Origin: an uncultured Clostridia bacterium
Lineage (GTDB): Bacteria > Bacillota > Clostridia > Christensenellales > CAG-917
Reading direction: 5' to 3'
Length of the DNA: 64,000 nucleotides
Assembly: GCA_944358385.1 (NCBI GenBank)
Contig: CALVQW010000001.1
Span: forward strand, 62,001 to 126,000
The first letter of the stretch is position 1. The number at the start of each line of letters is the position of its first letter. Shown here piece after piece: positions 9,416-15,678 of this stretch. The notes under the pieces are model-generated. The model saw nothing but the letters and a program-made list of their open reading frames with translations. It was not told the DNA's origin and ran no database searches. Made by a program: the position numbers and the translations under genes.

Positions 9416-10380
9416 GCGGCGGCGTGCAGAAAAATCCCTTCACCGCGCCTCACGCGGTGTTCGTCATGGGACCTACCGCGTCCGGGAAATCCGCGTTCGC
9501 GCTGCGGCTTGCGCAGCAACTCGGCGGCGAGATAGTCTCTGCGGACAGCATGCAGATATATCGCGGACTTGACATCGGCACGGCAAAGGAAAGCGCGGAG
9601 ATGCGCACGAAAGTGCCGCATTCCATGATAGACGTTGCCGCGCCCGACGAGGAATATTCCGTGGCGCGCTACCGTGAGGAAGCCACAGCCGCGGGGCTTG
9701 CCGCCATCCGACAAGGCAGACTGCCCGTGTTTGCTGGCGGCACGGGGCTGTATTTCGAGAGCCTCTTCTATCCTCTCGGTTTCGGACACGTGCACAAGGA
9801 TCCCGCTCTCCGCAACGAATTGGAGGAATACGCACGACGTTTCGGCAATGAAGATTTGTACGCCCGTCTTGCTGAAGCGGACGCGGAAGCCGCTGCGAAA
9901 CTGCACCCAAACGACGTCAAACGCGTGGTACGCGCCTTGGAAGTCGCGCTTTCCGGCAGTGCGACGCGGGAGGACAGGACGGCGGAAGCCCCCGATGTCA
10001 TCGCCGTGAAATTCGAGCCTTCGGACAGGCAGGAGCTGTATCGCCGCATCGACGCGCGCGTGGACGAGATGTTCGCGGCGGGACTTGCCGATGAGATAGC
10101 CAAGCTCTCGCCCTCGCCCGAATGGCAAAGCATGCAGGCGATCGGCTACAAGGAATTCATGCCCTATGCGGACAGGATAAAGGACGGCGAATTCCCGCTT
10201 TCCGAGAGTGAGACCGCAGAGATCGCGGAGCGCATCAAGCAACACACCCGCAATTACGCCAAACGCCAGCTCACCTGGTTCAGAAGGTACGCCTTTGCCA
10301 AGAGTTTCGACGTGGGCGACTTTGACGGAGCGACGGCATACGTCCTCTCCCGACTGGGCAAAAGGGGCAAAGAATTATAA
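9412..10380 (+). CDS. miaA: tRNA dimethylallyltransferase MiaA
   Basis: MiaA transfers dimethylallyl from DMAPP to N6 of A37 in tRNAs reading UNN codons. MiaB, encoded upstream, then methylthiolates the product. The 322-aa protein has the P-loop GPTASGKSAF, DSMQIYRGLDIGTAK, and the family motifs HSMIDVAAPDE and FAGGTGLYFESL. It also has QAIGYKEF and RNYAKRQLTWFRR near the C-terminus. It starts with GTG inside the mutL stop (GTGA). Many Firmicutes carry hfq directly after miaA. Here there is no hfq in the 35-bp gap before the next gene. Confidence 0.96.
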   Translation: MSGGVQKNPFTAPHAVFVMGPTASGKSAFALRLAQQLGGEIVSADSMQIYRGLDIGTAKESAEMRTKVPHSMIDVAAPDEEYSVARYREEATAAGLAAIRQGRLPVFAGGTGLYFESLFYPLGFGHVHKDPALRNELEEYARRFGNEDLYARLAEADAEAAAKLHPNDVKRVVRALEVALSGSATREDRTAEAPDVIAVKFEPSDRQELYRRIDARVDEMFAAGLADEIAKLSPSPEWQSMQAIGYKEFMPYADRIKDGEFPLSESETAEIAERIKQHTRNYAKRQLTWFRRYAFAKSFDVGDFDGATAYVLSRLGKRGKEL

Positions 10381-10415
10381 AAAACGCGAAAATTTAGAAT
10401 AGTTGAAGGTTGGAA

Positions 10416-11657
10416 ATGGAAAGGAACAAGGCTAAACAGCTGGTGGACGAATGCATCGCCCTGCTCTCGGAGGAATTTGCCGTCATCGACGACATCGCGC
10501 TTTTCAATCAGGAAAAAGTGCTGGACGCTTTCAGGAAAAACGCGGTCCAAGCGCGCCATTTTGCTGGATCGACGGGTTACGGCTATGACGATGCGGGACG
10601 GGACACGCTCTCCGCGGTGTTCGCCGACGCCCTCGGCGCGGAAAGTGCGGTGGTCTCGCCCATGATCACGGCGGGGACGCAGGCTCTTTCCCTCATGCTT
10701 TTCGGCGTTTTGCGCCCCGGAGACCTCTTTGTTTCGGTGTCCGGCAAGCCCTATGACACGCTCAGCGACGTTATTTCCGGCGAAAACTGCGGCTCTTTGA
10801 AAGAATTTGGCGTAGATTTTGCCAAGATAGACCTCAAAATCGACGGTCTGACTCCTGTTTTCGACTACGATGCGATAAAGGAGATCCTCACATCCCGCAA
10901 AGTGAAGGCGGTGTTTGTCGGACGCAGCCGCGGCTATGAATGGCGGAGCGCGATATCCGTGGAACAGATAGGCGAAATGATCGCTTTTGTCAAGAAGATC
11001 AGCCCCGAAACACTGGTTTTGGTGGACAACTGCTACGGGGAATTCGTGGAAAAGACCGAGCCTACGGACGTCGGAGCGGATCTCATCGCAGGCTCGCTCA
11101 TCAAGAATATAGGCGGTGGCATCGCGCCCACCGGCGGCTACATCGCAGGCAAAAAGCAGCTTGTCGAGCTGGTCGGCAGACGTCTCACCGCGCCTTCGCT
11201 CGGCACGGAAGTCGGCTCTTACGAAGGCGGTTACGCGCGCTTTTATCAAGGGCTGTTCCTCGCGCCGCAAGTCACCAAAAACGCACTGAAAAGTGCCTTT
11301 TTGTTCGCAAAAGTGTACGAAAAACTCGGCTTTGACACACTGCCTAGGACGGGGATGCGGGCGTATGACATCGTCACGAGCATCCGCATGCACGGCGCAA
11401 AACAGCTCACGGATTTCTGCGAGGCGATCCAAAGCGTTTCGCCCGTGGACAGCAACGTGATCCCCGTGCCGTGGGCGATGCCCGGATATCAGCACGATGT
11501 CATAATGGCGGCAGGGGCGTTTGTGCAAGGCTCGTCCATCGAACTCAGCGCGGATGCGCCCATCAAAGAGCCTTACATCGTGTACGTTCAGGGCGCGTTG
11601 ACCTTCGAACACGCCGCGATAGCCGTACGCGAGACGCTCCGATCCGTCATGCCGTAA
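10416..11657 (+). CDS. Methionine gamma-lyase/aluminium-resistance family PLP enzyme (YnbB-like)
   Basis: This is a fold-type I PLP enzyme of the family often labelled aluminium resistance protein or methionine gamma-lyase-like. In Firmicutes it commonly sits after miaA/hfq. The 413-aa protein has the small N-terminal region typical of the family, the glycine-rich TGYGYDDAGRDTL, VSPMITAGTQA in the PLP-binding half, and the Schiff-base lysine in SLIKNIGGGIAP at about residue 230. The frame opens at a TTG at 10410, but GAAGGT precedes the ATG at 10416 by five bases. The substrate is not established for this clade. It is the last gene of the mismatch-repair/tRNA operon. Confidence 0.88.
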   Translation: MERNKAKQLVDECIALLSEEFAVIDDIALFNQEKVLDAFRKNAVQARHFAGSTGYGYDDAGRDTLSAVFADALGAESAVVSPMITAGTQALSLMLFGVLRPGDLFVSVSGKPYDTLSDVISGENCGSLKEFGVDFAKIDLKIDGLTPVFDYDAIKEILTSRKVKAVFVGRSRGYEWRSAISVEQIGEMIAFVKKISPETLVLVDNCYGEFVEKTEPTDVGADLIAGSLIKNIGGGIAPTGGYIAGKKQLVELVGRRLTAPSLGTEVGSYEGGYARFYQGLFLAPQVTKNALKSAFLFAKVYEKLGFDTLPRTGMRAYDIVTSIRMHGAKQLTDFCEAIQSVSPVDSNVIPVPWAMPGYQHDVIMAAGAFVQGSSIELSADAPIKEPYIVYVQGALTFEHAAIAVRETLRSVMP

Positions 11658-11699
11658 AAAAAGTTAATGCGGCTGCAATGCCGAAAAAATAGTTAATGC
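11650..11699 (+). repeat. Two imperfect 21-bp direct repeats at the end of the YnbB-like gene
   Basis: Copies at 11650-11670 and 11679-11699 share TGCCG, an A-tract and AGTTAATGC. The first copy overlaps the stop codon region. No function is evident. They mark the transition into the repeat-rich non-coding stretch. Confidence 0.6.
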
Positions 11700-11817
11700 C
11701 AAAAATTGCGGAAAACCGCCGATATTGCGCAGGACTGCGCTTGCGGGAAATGACGCCGGTCTCGGAAAAGCGTCGGGAGGGGCAGATGATGACAAAGCGG
11801 CTTGTGAGCCGTGTCCG

Positions 11818-12540
11818 ACGGATAATATCCGGAAAAATCGGATAAAACAATTATGAACGGCGGATGAGCGGCGACGAAGGGCGCGCAATCGGGAAAACCG
11901 TGTGTATTCGGATAAAATATCCGCCATTTCGGGAGATGTCGCGCTCTCAAACTCATATCACCGTGACCGCGCTCACGTTTTCGGCAAATGCAAGACACAT
12001 TTTCCGAAAACCGATCGAATTTTTGAGTTGACATGCGACAAAACCGCTTTTGAGCAAAATCAAAGAAACCGATCGGGTGACAACATGCGTCAAATTGAAG
12101 AAAAACCGTGCAATAATGTTTTTGACGAATAGTCGAACTCATTTTACCGAAAACGACCGACGGCACGCGCATCAAACACGTTTTGAAGAAAAACCATCGG
12201 AAATTGTTGAAATTGATATTAAATCGGATCGCATGTTCATGCTACACGGTAAAGGGATCGGCGAGAAACGGCATTTTGTCAGGTCGCGGCGCACATGGTG
12301 CGAATTGATTGCCGCATTATCACGGTAAACTCATCAATAATAAACGGTGCAAAAACGCTCAAAGCCATTTATCAAATCACGACGCAAACCACATCAACGG
12401 CATTCAGCATAGCAAATCACGCTGACAAACGATCAAAGTAATTTTACAAATCACGGTTGCAAAACGCATAATGACATTTAACAAATTACGTTAAAATACA
12501 CATCAATGACATTTGACGAAAAAACCACTCAAAAAACTTA
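11818..12540. repeat. AT-rich non-coding stretch with degenerate short repeats
   Basis: No convincing gene is present on either strand. The region holds two CGGATA-type palindromes (about 11818-11830 and 11909-11923). Loosely repeated units centred on CCGATCG (12011 and 12069) are each followed by ACATGCG (12031 and 12083). Four spaced copies of CAAATCACG/CAAATTACG lie at 12373, 12413, 12447 and 12482, 34-40 bp apart, with related flanks (ATTT before, CAAA or CATCAATGA after). Base composition is clearly more AT-rich than the neighbouring genes. It could be a decayed repeat gene, a protein-binding array or a remnant of a mobile element; I cannot decide. Confidence 0.55.
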
Positions 12541-12572
12541 ACTCTACCAAAAACTAGCCTTTTTACCGCTTT

Positions 12573-12602
12573 CTATTCGCAAAAGCTGTGTTTTGCGAAT
12601 AG
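12573..12602. repeat. Perfect 12-bp inverted repeat with hexaloop
   Basis: CTATTCGCAAAA and TTTTGCGAATAG flank GCTGTG. There is no U-run after the stem on either strand, so a simple terminator is unlikely. It lies just upstream of the A-tract block and about 300 bp before the first small-RNA promoter. It could be a protein-binding site or an RNA hairpin. Confidence 0.7.
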
Positions 12603-12623
12603 TATCCCTAGCTCTCTGCCCTC

Positions 12624-12664
12624 AAATTTTTTGAAAAATTTTCAAAAATTTTTCAAAAAGTTTT
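12624..12664. other. Phased A/T tracts (likely curved DNA)
   Basis: Four A5-T4 style tracts repeat at close to one helical turn (about 10-11 bp). This arrangement is expected to bend DNA. It sits between the inverted repeat and the small-RNA cluster and could serve as a binding site for a nucleoid protein. Confidence 0.6.
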
Positions 12665-12879
12665 CGGGAAAAACGTCCGATCCGTCATCAGTGAATGTCC
12701 CGACATCCTCACGCAGATACCAAAATGTTCTCGCAGTGTAGTCTATCGTGCTTCATCGCTCCGCTGCATCAGACCATCGTCCGGGAACAAGGAATACCCT
12801 CCGACGCTGACCGCTACCGCGATGAGCGCAGCCACACAAAGCACTCTTAAAAACCTTCATCGCTATCCGTCAGCAGTGG

Positions 12880-12908
12880 TTGACATGCCGACATAACGCG
12901 TATATAAT
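12880..12908 (+). promoter_or_regulatory. Consensus sigma-A promoter of small RNA unit 1
   Basis: TTGACA at 12880-12885 and TATAAT at 12903-12908 are both perfect hexamers with the optimal 17-bp spacer. No open reading frame with a ribosome site follows, which points to a structural RNA product. Confidence 0.85.
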
Positions 12909-12914
12909 CTGTTC

Positions 12915-12976
12915 AAGTAGCACGTTTCGACTGAAACAATTGAACAAATCGAAAGGTTTGGCGGTGCTACTTTTTC
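12915..12976 (+). ncRNA. Putative small structured RNA, unit 1 (unrecognised family)
   Basis: The predicted transcript is about 62 nt. It is closed by a perfect 9-bp stem, AAGTAGCAC (12915-12923) with GTGCTACTT (12964-12972), followed at once by a T-run. The 3' arm therefore doubles as terminator. Inside the closure is a hairpin GTTTC-GACT-GAAAC (12924-12937). A second weak stem pairs CAAA with TTTG, giving a compact three-way-junction shape. There is no coding frame. I do not recognise it as a known Rfam family. It is not similar in sequence to units 3 and 4 but shares their transcription logic. Confidence 0.65.
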
Positions 12977-12978
12977 AT

Positions 12979-13007
12979 TTGACTTATGTCGTATGCTCTC
13001 ATATAAT
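12979..13007 (+). promoter_or_regulatory. Near-consensus sigma-A promoter of small RNA unit 2
   Basis: TTGACT at 12979-12984 and TATAAT at 13002-13007 have a 17-bp spacer. The promoter begins a few bases after the T-run of unit 1, so the two units are packed head to tail. Confidence 0.8.
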
Positions 13008-13013
13008 AAGCGC

Positions 13014-13100
13014 AAATAGACGGGATATGAGACATTGTGTCTCCCATTGGTGACGGTTGTGTTTGACAAATTGCTTGCGTAGTCCGTTTATTTTCTTTTT
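13014..13100 (+). ncRNA. Putative small structured RNA, unit 2 (unrecognised family)
   Basis: The predicted transcript is about 87 nt. A 10-bp closing stem (one G-U pair) pairs AAATAGACGG at 13014-13023 with CCGTTTATTT at 13084-13093 and runs into a U-rich tail, so it acts as its own terminator, as in unit 1. Inside is a clear hairpin GAGACA-TTG-TGTCTC (13029-13043) and a weaker one near 13057-13069. Short overlapping frames exist on both strands but lack ribosome sites and family features. Confidence 0.6.
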
Positions 13101-13119
13101 GTTTCTTTTATGCGGATGA

Positions 13120-13148
13120 TTGACCGGAAACCGGGACGGTGTTAAGAT
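13120..13148 (+). promoter_or_regulatory. Sigma-A promoter of small RNA unit 3
   Basis: TTGACC at 13120-13125 and TAAGAT at 13143-13148 have a 17-bp spacer. The promoter follows the U-rich tail of unit 2. Confidence 0.75.
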
Positions 13149-13154
13149 GATCTT

Positions 13155-13270
13155 GACCGCCGCCCCGTAGGGGGTAGCCACGGAGGGAATCTCGCGTGGA
13201 CAGGGAAGAACGTTTGGTCTTAGTGCGTAGACTTCCCGCTAAACCGCCCTTTTACGGGCGGTTTAGTTTT
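13155..13270 (+). ncRNA. Putative small RNA, unit 3 (paralogue of unit 4)
   Basis: The transcript is about 116 nt with four stems. They are CCCC-GTA-GGGG (13163-13173); CCACG/CGTGG (13178-13199) with an inner GAG/CTC stem and one bulged G; GGGAAG/CTTCCC (13203-13237) around a loop containing TTAGTG and TAG; and an 11-bp terminator stem (13239-13266) followed by TTTT. Unit 4 has the same stems in the same order with compensating base changes. This argues for a conserved RNA rather than chance. No open reading frame is present. I do not recognise the family; it lacks the signature motifs of SRP RNA, 6S RNA, tmRNA and the common riboswitches. Confidence 0.8.
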
Positions 13271-13305
13271 CTCTGCGAATTTTGCGGAAACATTGTTCGT
13301 GGGGC

Positions 13306-13355
13306 TGCAAGAGAGTTTTTGAGCTAAACTCCCCTTTTGCAATAAATCTCTTGCA
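13306..13355 (+). repeat. Nested inverted repeats between small RNA units 3 and 4
   Basis: A perfect 9-bp pair, TGCAAGAGA (13306-13314) and TCTCTTGCA (13347-13355), encloses a smaller GAGTTT/AAACTC hairpin. The hairpin is followed by CCCCTTTT and could be an extra terminator for read-through from unit 3. The pair sits just upstream of the unit 4 promoter. Confidence 0.55.
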
Positions 13356-13371
13356 AAAAATGGTGCGAGCA

Positions 13372-13399
13372 TTGACATTTCCCCGCACTACGCTATAAT
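13372..13399 (+). promoter_or_regulatory. Consensus sigma-A promoter of small RNA unit 4
   Basis: TTGACA at 13372-13377 and TATAAT at 13394-13399 are perfect hexamers with a 16-bp spacer. This suggests strong constitutive transcription of the following RNA. Confidence 0.85.
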
Positions 13400-13405
13400 G
13401 AAAGA

Positions 13406-13520
13406 GCCATCACCCGGGAACGGGAAGCCACGGCAGATGCGCGTGGACAGGGGTGGAACACCTGGCTTTTAGTGTAGGCCCCCCACCAAACCGCTCGCTA
13501 TTGCGGGCGGTTTTGCTTTT
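13406..13520 (+). ncRNA. Putative small RNA, unit 4 (paralogue of unit 3)
   Basis: The transcript is about 115 nt. A CCCG-GGAA-CGGG hairpin (13413-13424) is followed by CCACG/CGTGG (13428-13446) with an inner GC/GC stem, AGAT loop and the same bulged G as unit 3. The shared linker ACAGGG comes next, then a GGGG/CCCC stem region with the shared TTAGTG and TAG. It ends in a terminator with arms 13488-13498 and 13503-13513 and a T-rich tail. Conserved single-stranded blocks and compensated stems relative to unit 3 support one RNA family in tandem. The AGGGGTGGAAC string resembles part of a T-box, but the specifier structure is missing and unit 3 lacks it. Confidence 0.8.
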
Positions 13521-13548
13521 GTCGGATCGTGTGGATTTGCGGGAGGAT

Positions 13549-13583
13549 CGGCGAAAAATACGGCTCGCCCGTCACACTCGCGC
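13549..13583 (+). repeat. 35-bp copy of the ribF 5' coding end (inverted relative to ribF)
   Basis: These 35 bases are identical to the reverse complement of 16544-16578 inside the N-terminal codons of ribF, encoding GEKYGSPVTLA in the same frame. Weaker similarity continues upstream (GGATTTGCG against GATATTGCG). The two copies form a perfect inverted repeat around about 3 kb holding the acyltransferase remnant, the XRE gene and the TIM-barrel gene. Identity at third codon positions points to a recent duplication or rearrangement scar. Confidence 0.85.
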
Positions 13584-13591
13584 GCGGAATT

Positions 13592-14254
13592 TCAGTCGCT
13601 GTCGGGCGCGAGGGCGCGCGGGAGGCGGTGATAGACGTGTTTTCGGAGTGTCGCGGCACGCAGGGCGAGGATCACGCGGTCCGCTCCCCTCTCTATCACG
13701 GCGGAAAACGGATCGACGATATAGCGTTCCGCAGTAGCTTTGTAGGCGAGCGCGATGAGGGTGCTGCCCACGAAGAAAATGACGGCGAGGATGAGTATGG
13801 CGGGAATGAGCGCGTCCGAGCCGAAGCGCATGATGGCGTAGTCGAAATACTCCCCTTGCAGATATTTGACGAAAAGGTTGTTGCGGTGGATGATGTACAC
13901 CAACATGGAGACCGCGCCCAGCTTGTTTACTGCTTTTGAGACGAAATTGCGGCGGACGGCGAGATTGAATGCGGAGAGGGAGAGCGCGAGCATGACGGGG
14001 TTGTTGATGTGTATCCACGCATGCAGCTCCCCTTCCAGCGTGTCCGTCGCAAGCCCGATATAATTCATTGCGATGCGCATGGCGAAGTAGAGGATGACGC
14101 TTGCCACCAACACCGTGACGTTGAGTTTGAGGGAGTGGGTGAACTTTTTGCCGTAGAATTTGAGCCACGCGACGATGAAGTAGATCGCCACAAAGACGAG
14201 GATGCGCAGCACTCCGAGGTGTACGCCCGCGCCCCATATCACGCCGAAACACAT
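13592..14254 (-). pseudogene. 5'-truncated acyltransferase family 3 membrane protein
   Basis: The 220-aa product is strongly hydrophobic with about five or six membrane helices. It ends like the C-terminal half of acyltransferase-3 proteins (O-acetylation of surface polysaccharides or peptidoglycan), including LGAVSMLVYIIHRNN. Complete members have ten helices, about 330-380 residues and an N-terminal catalytic His, all missing here. The frame stays open back to a stop at 14354-14356, without a convincing start and without the missing domain. I infer a remnant rather than a working enzyme. It lies between the ribF fragment and the XRE gene, consistent with a rearranged spot. Confidence 0.7.
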
Positions 14255-14387
14255 ATCGGCAGGGTGAGTGACGCGGATCGGTCGGAAAACTGCGGCAAGC
14301 CCGCTTTTATCGTATCGCCGCGCCTTTGAGGCGGAAAAGCATGCGGCTCTTCTTTACACCGCGTGCGCGAGGTAGTATAATAAATAT

Positions 14388-14609
14388 ATGAGTTTAGGGG
14401 CTAGGATCAAAGCACTCAGGATAATGTACGCATACACGCAGGCGGAACTCGCCGAAAAGATCGGCGTGAACTCCAGCGCGATCTCCCTTTGGGAAAATGA
14501 CGTCAACGAGCCGAAAGCCACTTATATCGCGCGGCTGGCGTTGACTTTCGACGTACCTGCGGGCTATCTGCTCGGCATTGAGGACGAGGTGGGTGAACGC
14601 ATAAAATAA
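14388..14609 (+). CDS. Small XRE-family (Cro/CI-like) helix-turn-helix regulator
   Basis: The 73-aa protein is almost entirely one HTH_3 domain (about residues 5-60). It has TQAELAEKIGVNSSAISLWE as the recognition region and FDVPAGYLLG at the end, typical of Bacillota regulators of phage or mobile origin. It has no effector domain. It is a single gene, divergent from the truncated acyltransferase and followed by a terminator. The start is ATG at 14388. Its target is unknown; given its location it may act on the local small-RNA or acyltransferase region, which is inference only. Confidence 0.88.
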   Translation: MSLGARIKALRIMYAYTQAELAEKIGVNSSAISLWENDVNEPKATYIARLALTFDVPAGYLLGIEDEVGERIK

Positions 14610-14680
14610 GCGTGTGCGCACTTCCCACCGAAACCAGCTTTTCTCGGACAGTGTAAAGTGCGAAGGGGCGATGTAATGGC

Positions 14681-14710
14681 AAAAACGGCGGCAAATGCCG
14701 CCGTTTTCGT
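14681..14710 (+). terminator. Intrinsic terminator after the XRE gene
   Basis: A strong GC hairpin (AACGGCGGCA paired with TGCCGCCGTT) flanked by an A-run and TTTTCGTTGTTTTT can terminate transcription from the XRE gene. It may also act in reverse for the convergent TIM-barrel gene. Confidence 0.85.
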
Positions 14711-14793
14711 TGTTTTTCTGCGTTAAATCAAAAAGTTTCGCCTTTTATCGGTGGTGAGATCGTGCCGACGGTTTCTCTCCCGCCGCGTCGCGG

Positions 14794-15678
14794 TCACGCG
14801 TTCCCGGAAAGCTTGAGCCAGACATCCCGCATTTCGGCTGCGTCCTCCGCCTGAGTGCCTGCGGATTCCGAGAGGATGTGCGGAGTCAGCCCGTATTTCA
14901 CGATGACTTCGGCAAAAGGCTCGAATTCGGGACCGTACACGTTGTCGGCGAAGGTGAGGTGGCGTATCTCCCCTTTCGCGCCGTACTGGATCTTTGAGAA
15001 ATGCACCTGCATATTCTTGGTCTTTTGCTCGCCCACGCCGTCCAGCAGTTTTTTGACGATCTCCTCAAAGTCCGCCGCGCATCTCAGAGAGCCGCCGTAC
15101 AGCGCGTTGATGTGTCCGAAATCCACACACGGATACACGTTGTCACCCAGGGAACAAAGCTCGATCACCTCGTCCACCGTGCCGATCTGCGCCTGCTTGC
15201 CCATGGTCTCGGGACAGAGGATGAGGCTGCCGTAAGCGGGTTCCTCGGCGACGAGTTCCAGCGTGCGCCCGAACATCTCCTTCGTGCGCGCAAAAGCCGC
15301 CTCCCGCGTGTCTTTTCCCTGCGCGCCCGCGTGGAACACGCAGCGTTCGCCGCCGAAACTCTTCAACACTTTGAGGGAAGAGAGTATGTAATTCACGGAA
15401 TTTTCCGCCTTTTCGGGTTCCGGGGACGCGAAATTGACAAAATACGGTGCGTGGACGCTGATCTCTATGCCGTACTCGTCGCATTTCGCGCCTATAGCCG
15501 CTGCGGTCGCGGTGGAGACGCGCACTCCCCGTCCGAAGGAATACTCAAAGACGTCCAATCCCCTCTCGCTCAGCCATTGCGGCATATCCGAGGTGGAGAC
15601 GTGTCCTTCTGCGGCATAGCTTTCGGAATGTCCCGACGGTCCGAATAGAGGGCGTTTGCCCGAAAAAGCGTTTTTCAT
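14794..15678 (-). CDS. Endonuclease IV-like TIM-barrel protein
   Basis: The 294-aa protein of the AP endonuclease 2/Nfo superfamily is a metal-dependent TIM barrel acting on abasic DNA or related substrates. Expected metal ligands are visible in order: SVHAPYFVN, CVFHAG, CPETMGK, CVDFGHINAL, VHFSKIQYG and SESAG near the C-terminus. Overall it resembles the divergent Nfo-like TIM-barrel proteins of Clostridia rather than classical Nfo. It directly follows ribF on the minus strand with a 4-nt overlap, so it is probably co-transcribed. The role could be repair or a sugar isomerase-like reaction; the motif set favours a nuclease. Confidence 0.8.
   Translation of the reverse strand: MKNAFSGKRPLFGPSGHSESYAAEGHVSTSDMPQWLSERGLDVFEYSFGRGVRVSTATAAAIGAKCDEYGIEISVHAPYFVNFASPEPEKAENSVNYILSSLKVLKSFGGERCVFHAGAQGKDTREAAFARTKEMFGRTLELVAEEPAYGSLILCPETMGKQAQIGTVDEVIELCSLGDNVYPCVDFGHINALYGGSLRCAADFEEIVKKLLDGVGEQKTKNMQVHFSKIQYGAKGEIRHLTFADNVYGPEFEPFAEVIVKYGLTPHILSESAGTQAEDAAEMRDVWLKLSGNA

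Noticed and set aside
11902..12328. Short plus-strand frames in the repeat field
   Set aside because: They have no ribosome site, odd composition and no recognisable domain, and the repeats do not keep a codon period.
12373..12490. CRISPR-like spacing of CAAATCACG words
   Set aside because: Repeat words are only 9 bp, degenerate, irregularly spaced and have no cas genes nearby.
11818..12664. Replication origin
   Set aside because: It is AT-rich and repeat-rich, but I see no DnaA-box clusters and no dnaA, dnaN or gidA neighbours.
13441..13475. T-box-like string AGGGGTGGAAC in small RNA unit 4
   Set aside because: There is no specifier loop or stem I architecture, the following terminator does not precede a gene on the plus strand, and the paralogous unit 3 lacks the string.
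13529..13939. Plus-strand open frame of 136 codons starting in the ribF copy
   Set aside because: After the 35-bp copied ribF segment it runs antisense to the acyltransferase remnant and shows no family features; it is a shadow frame.
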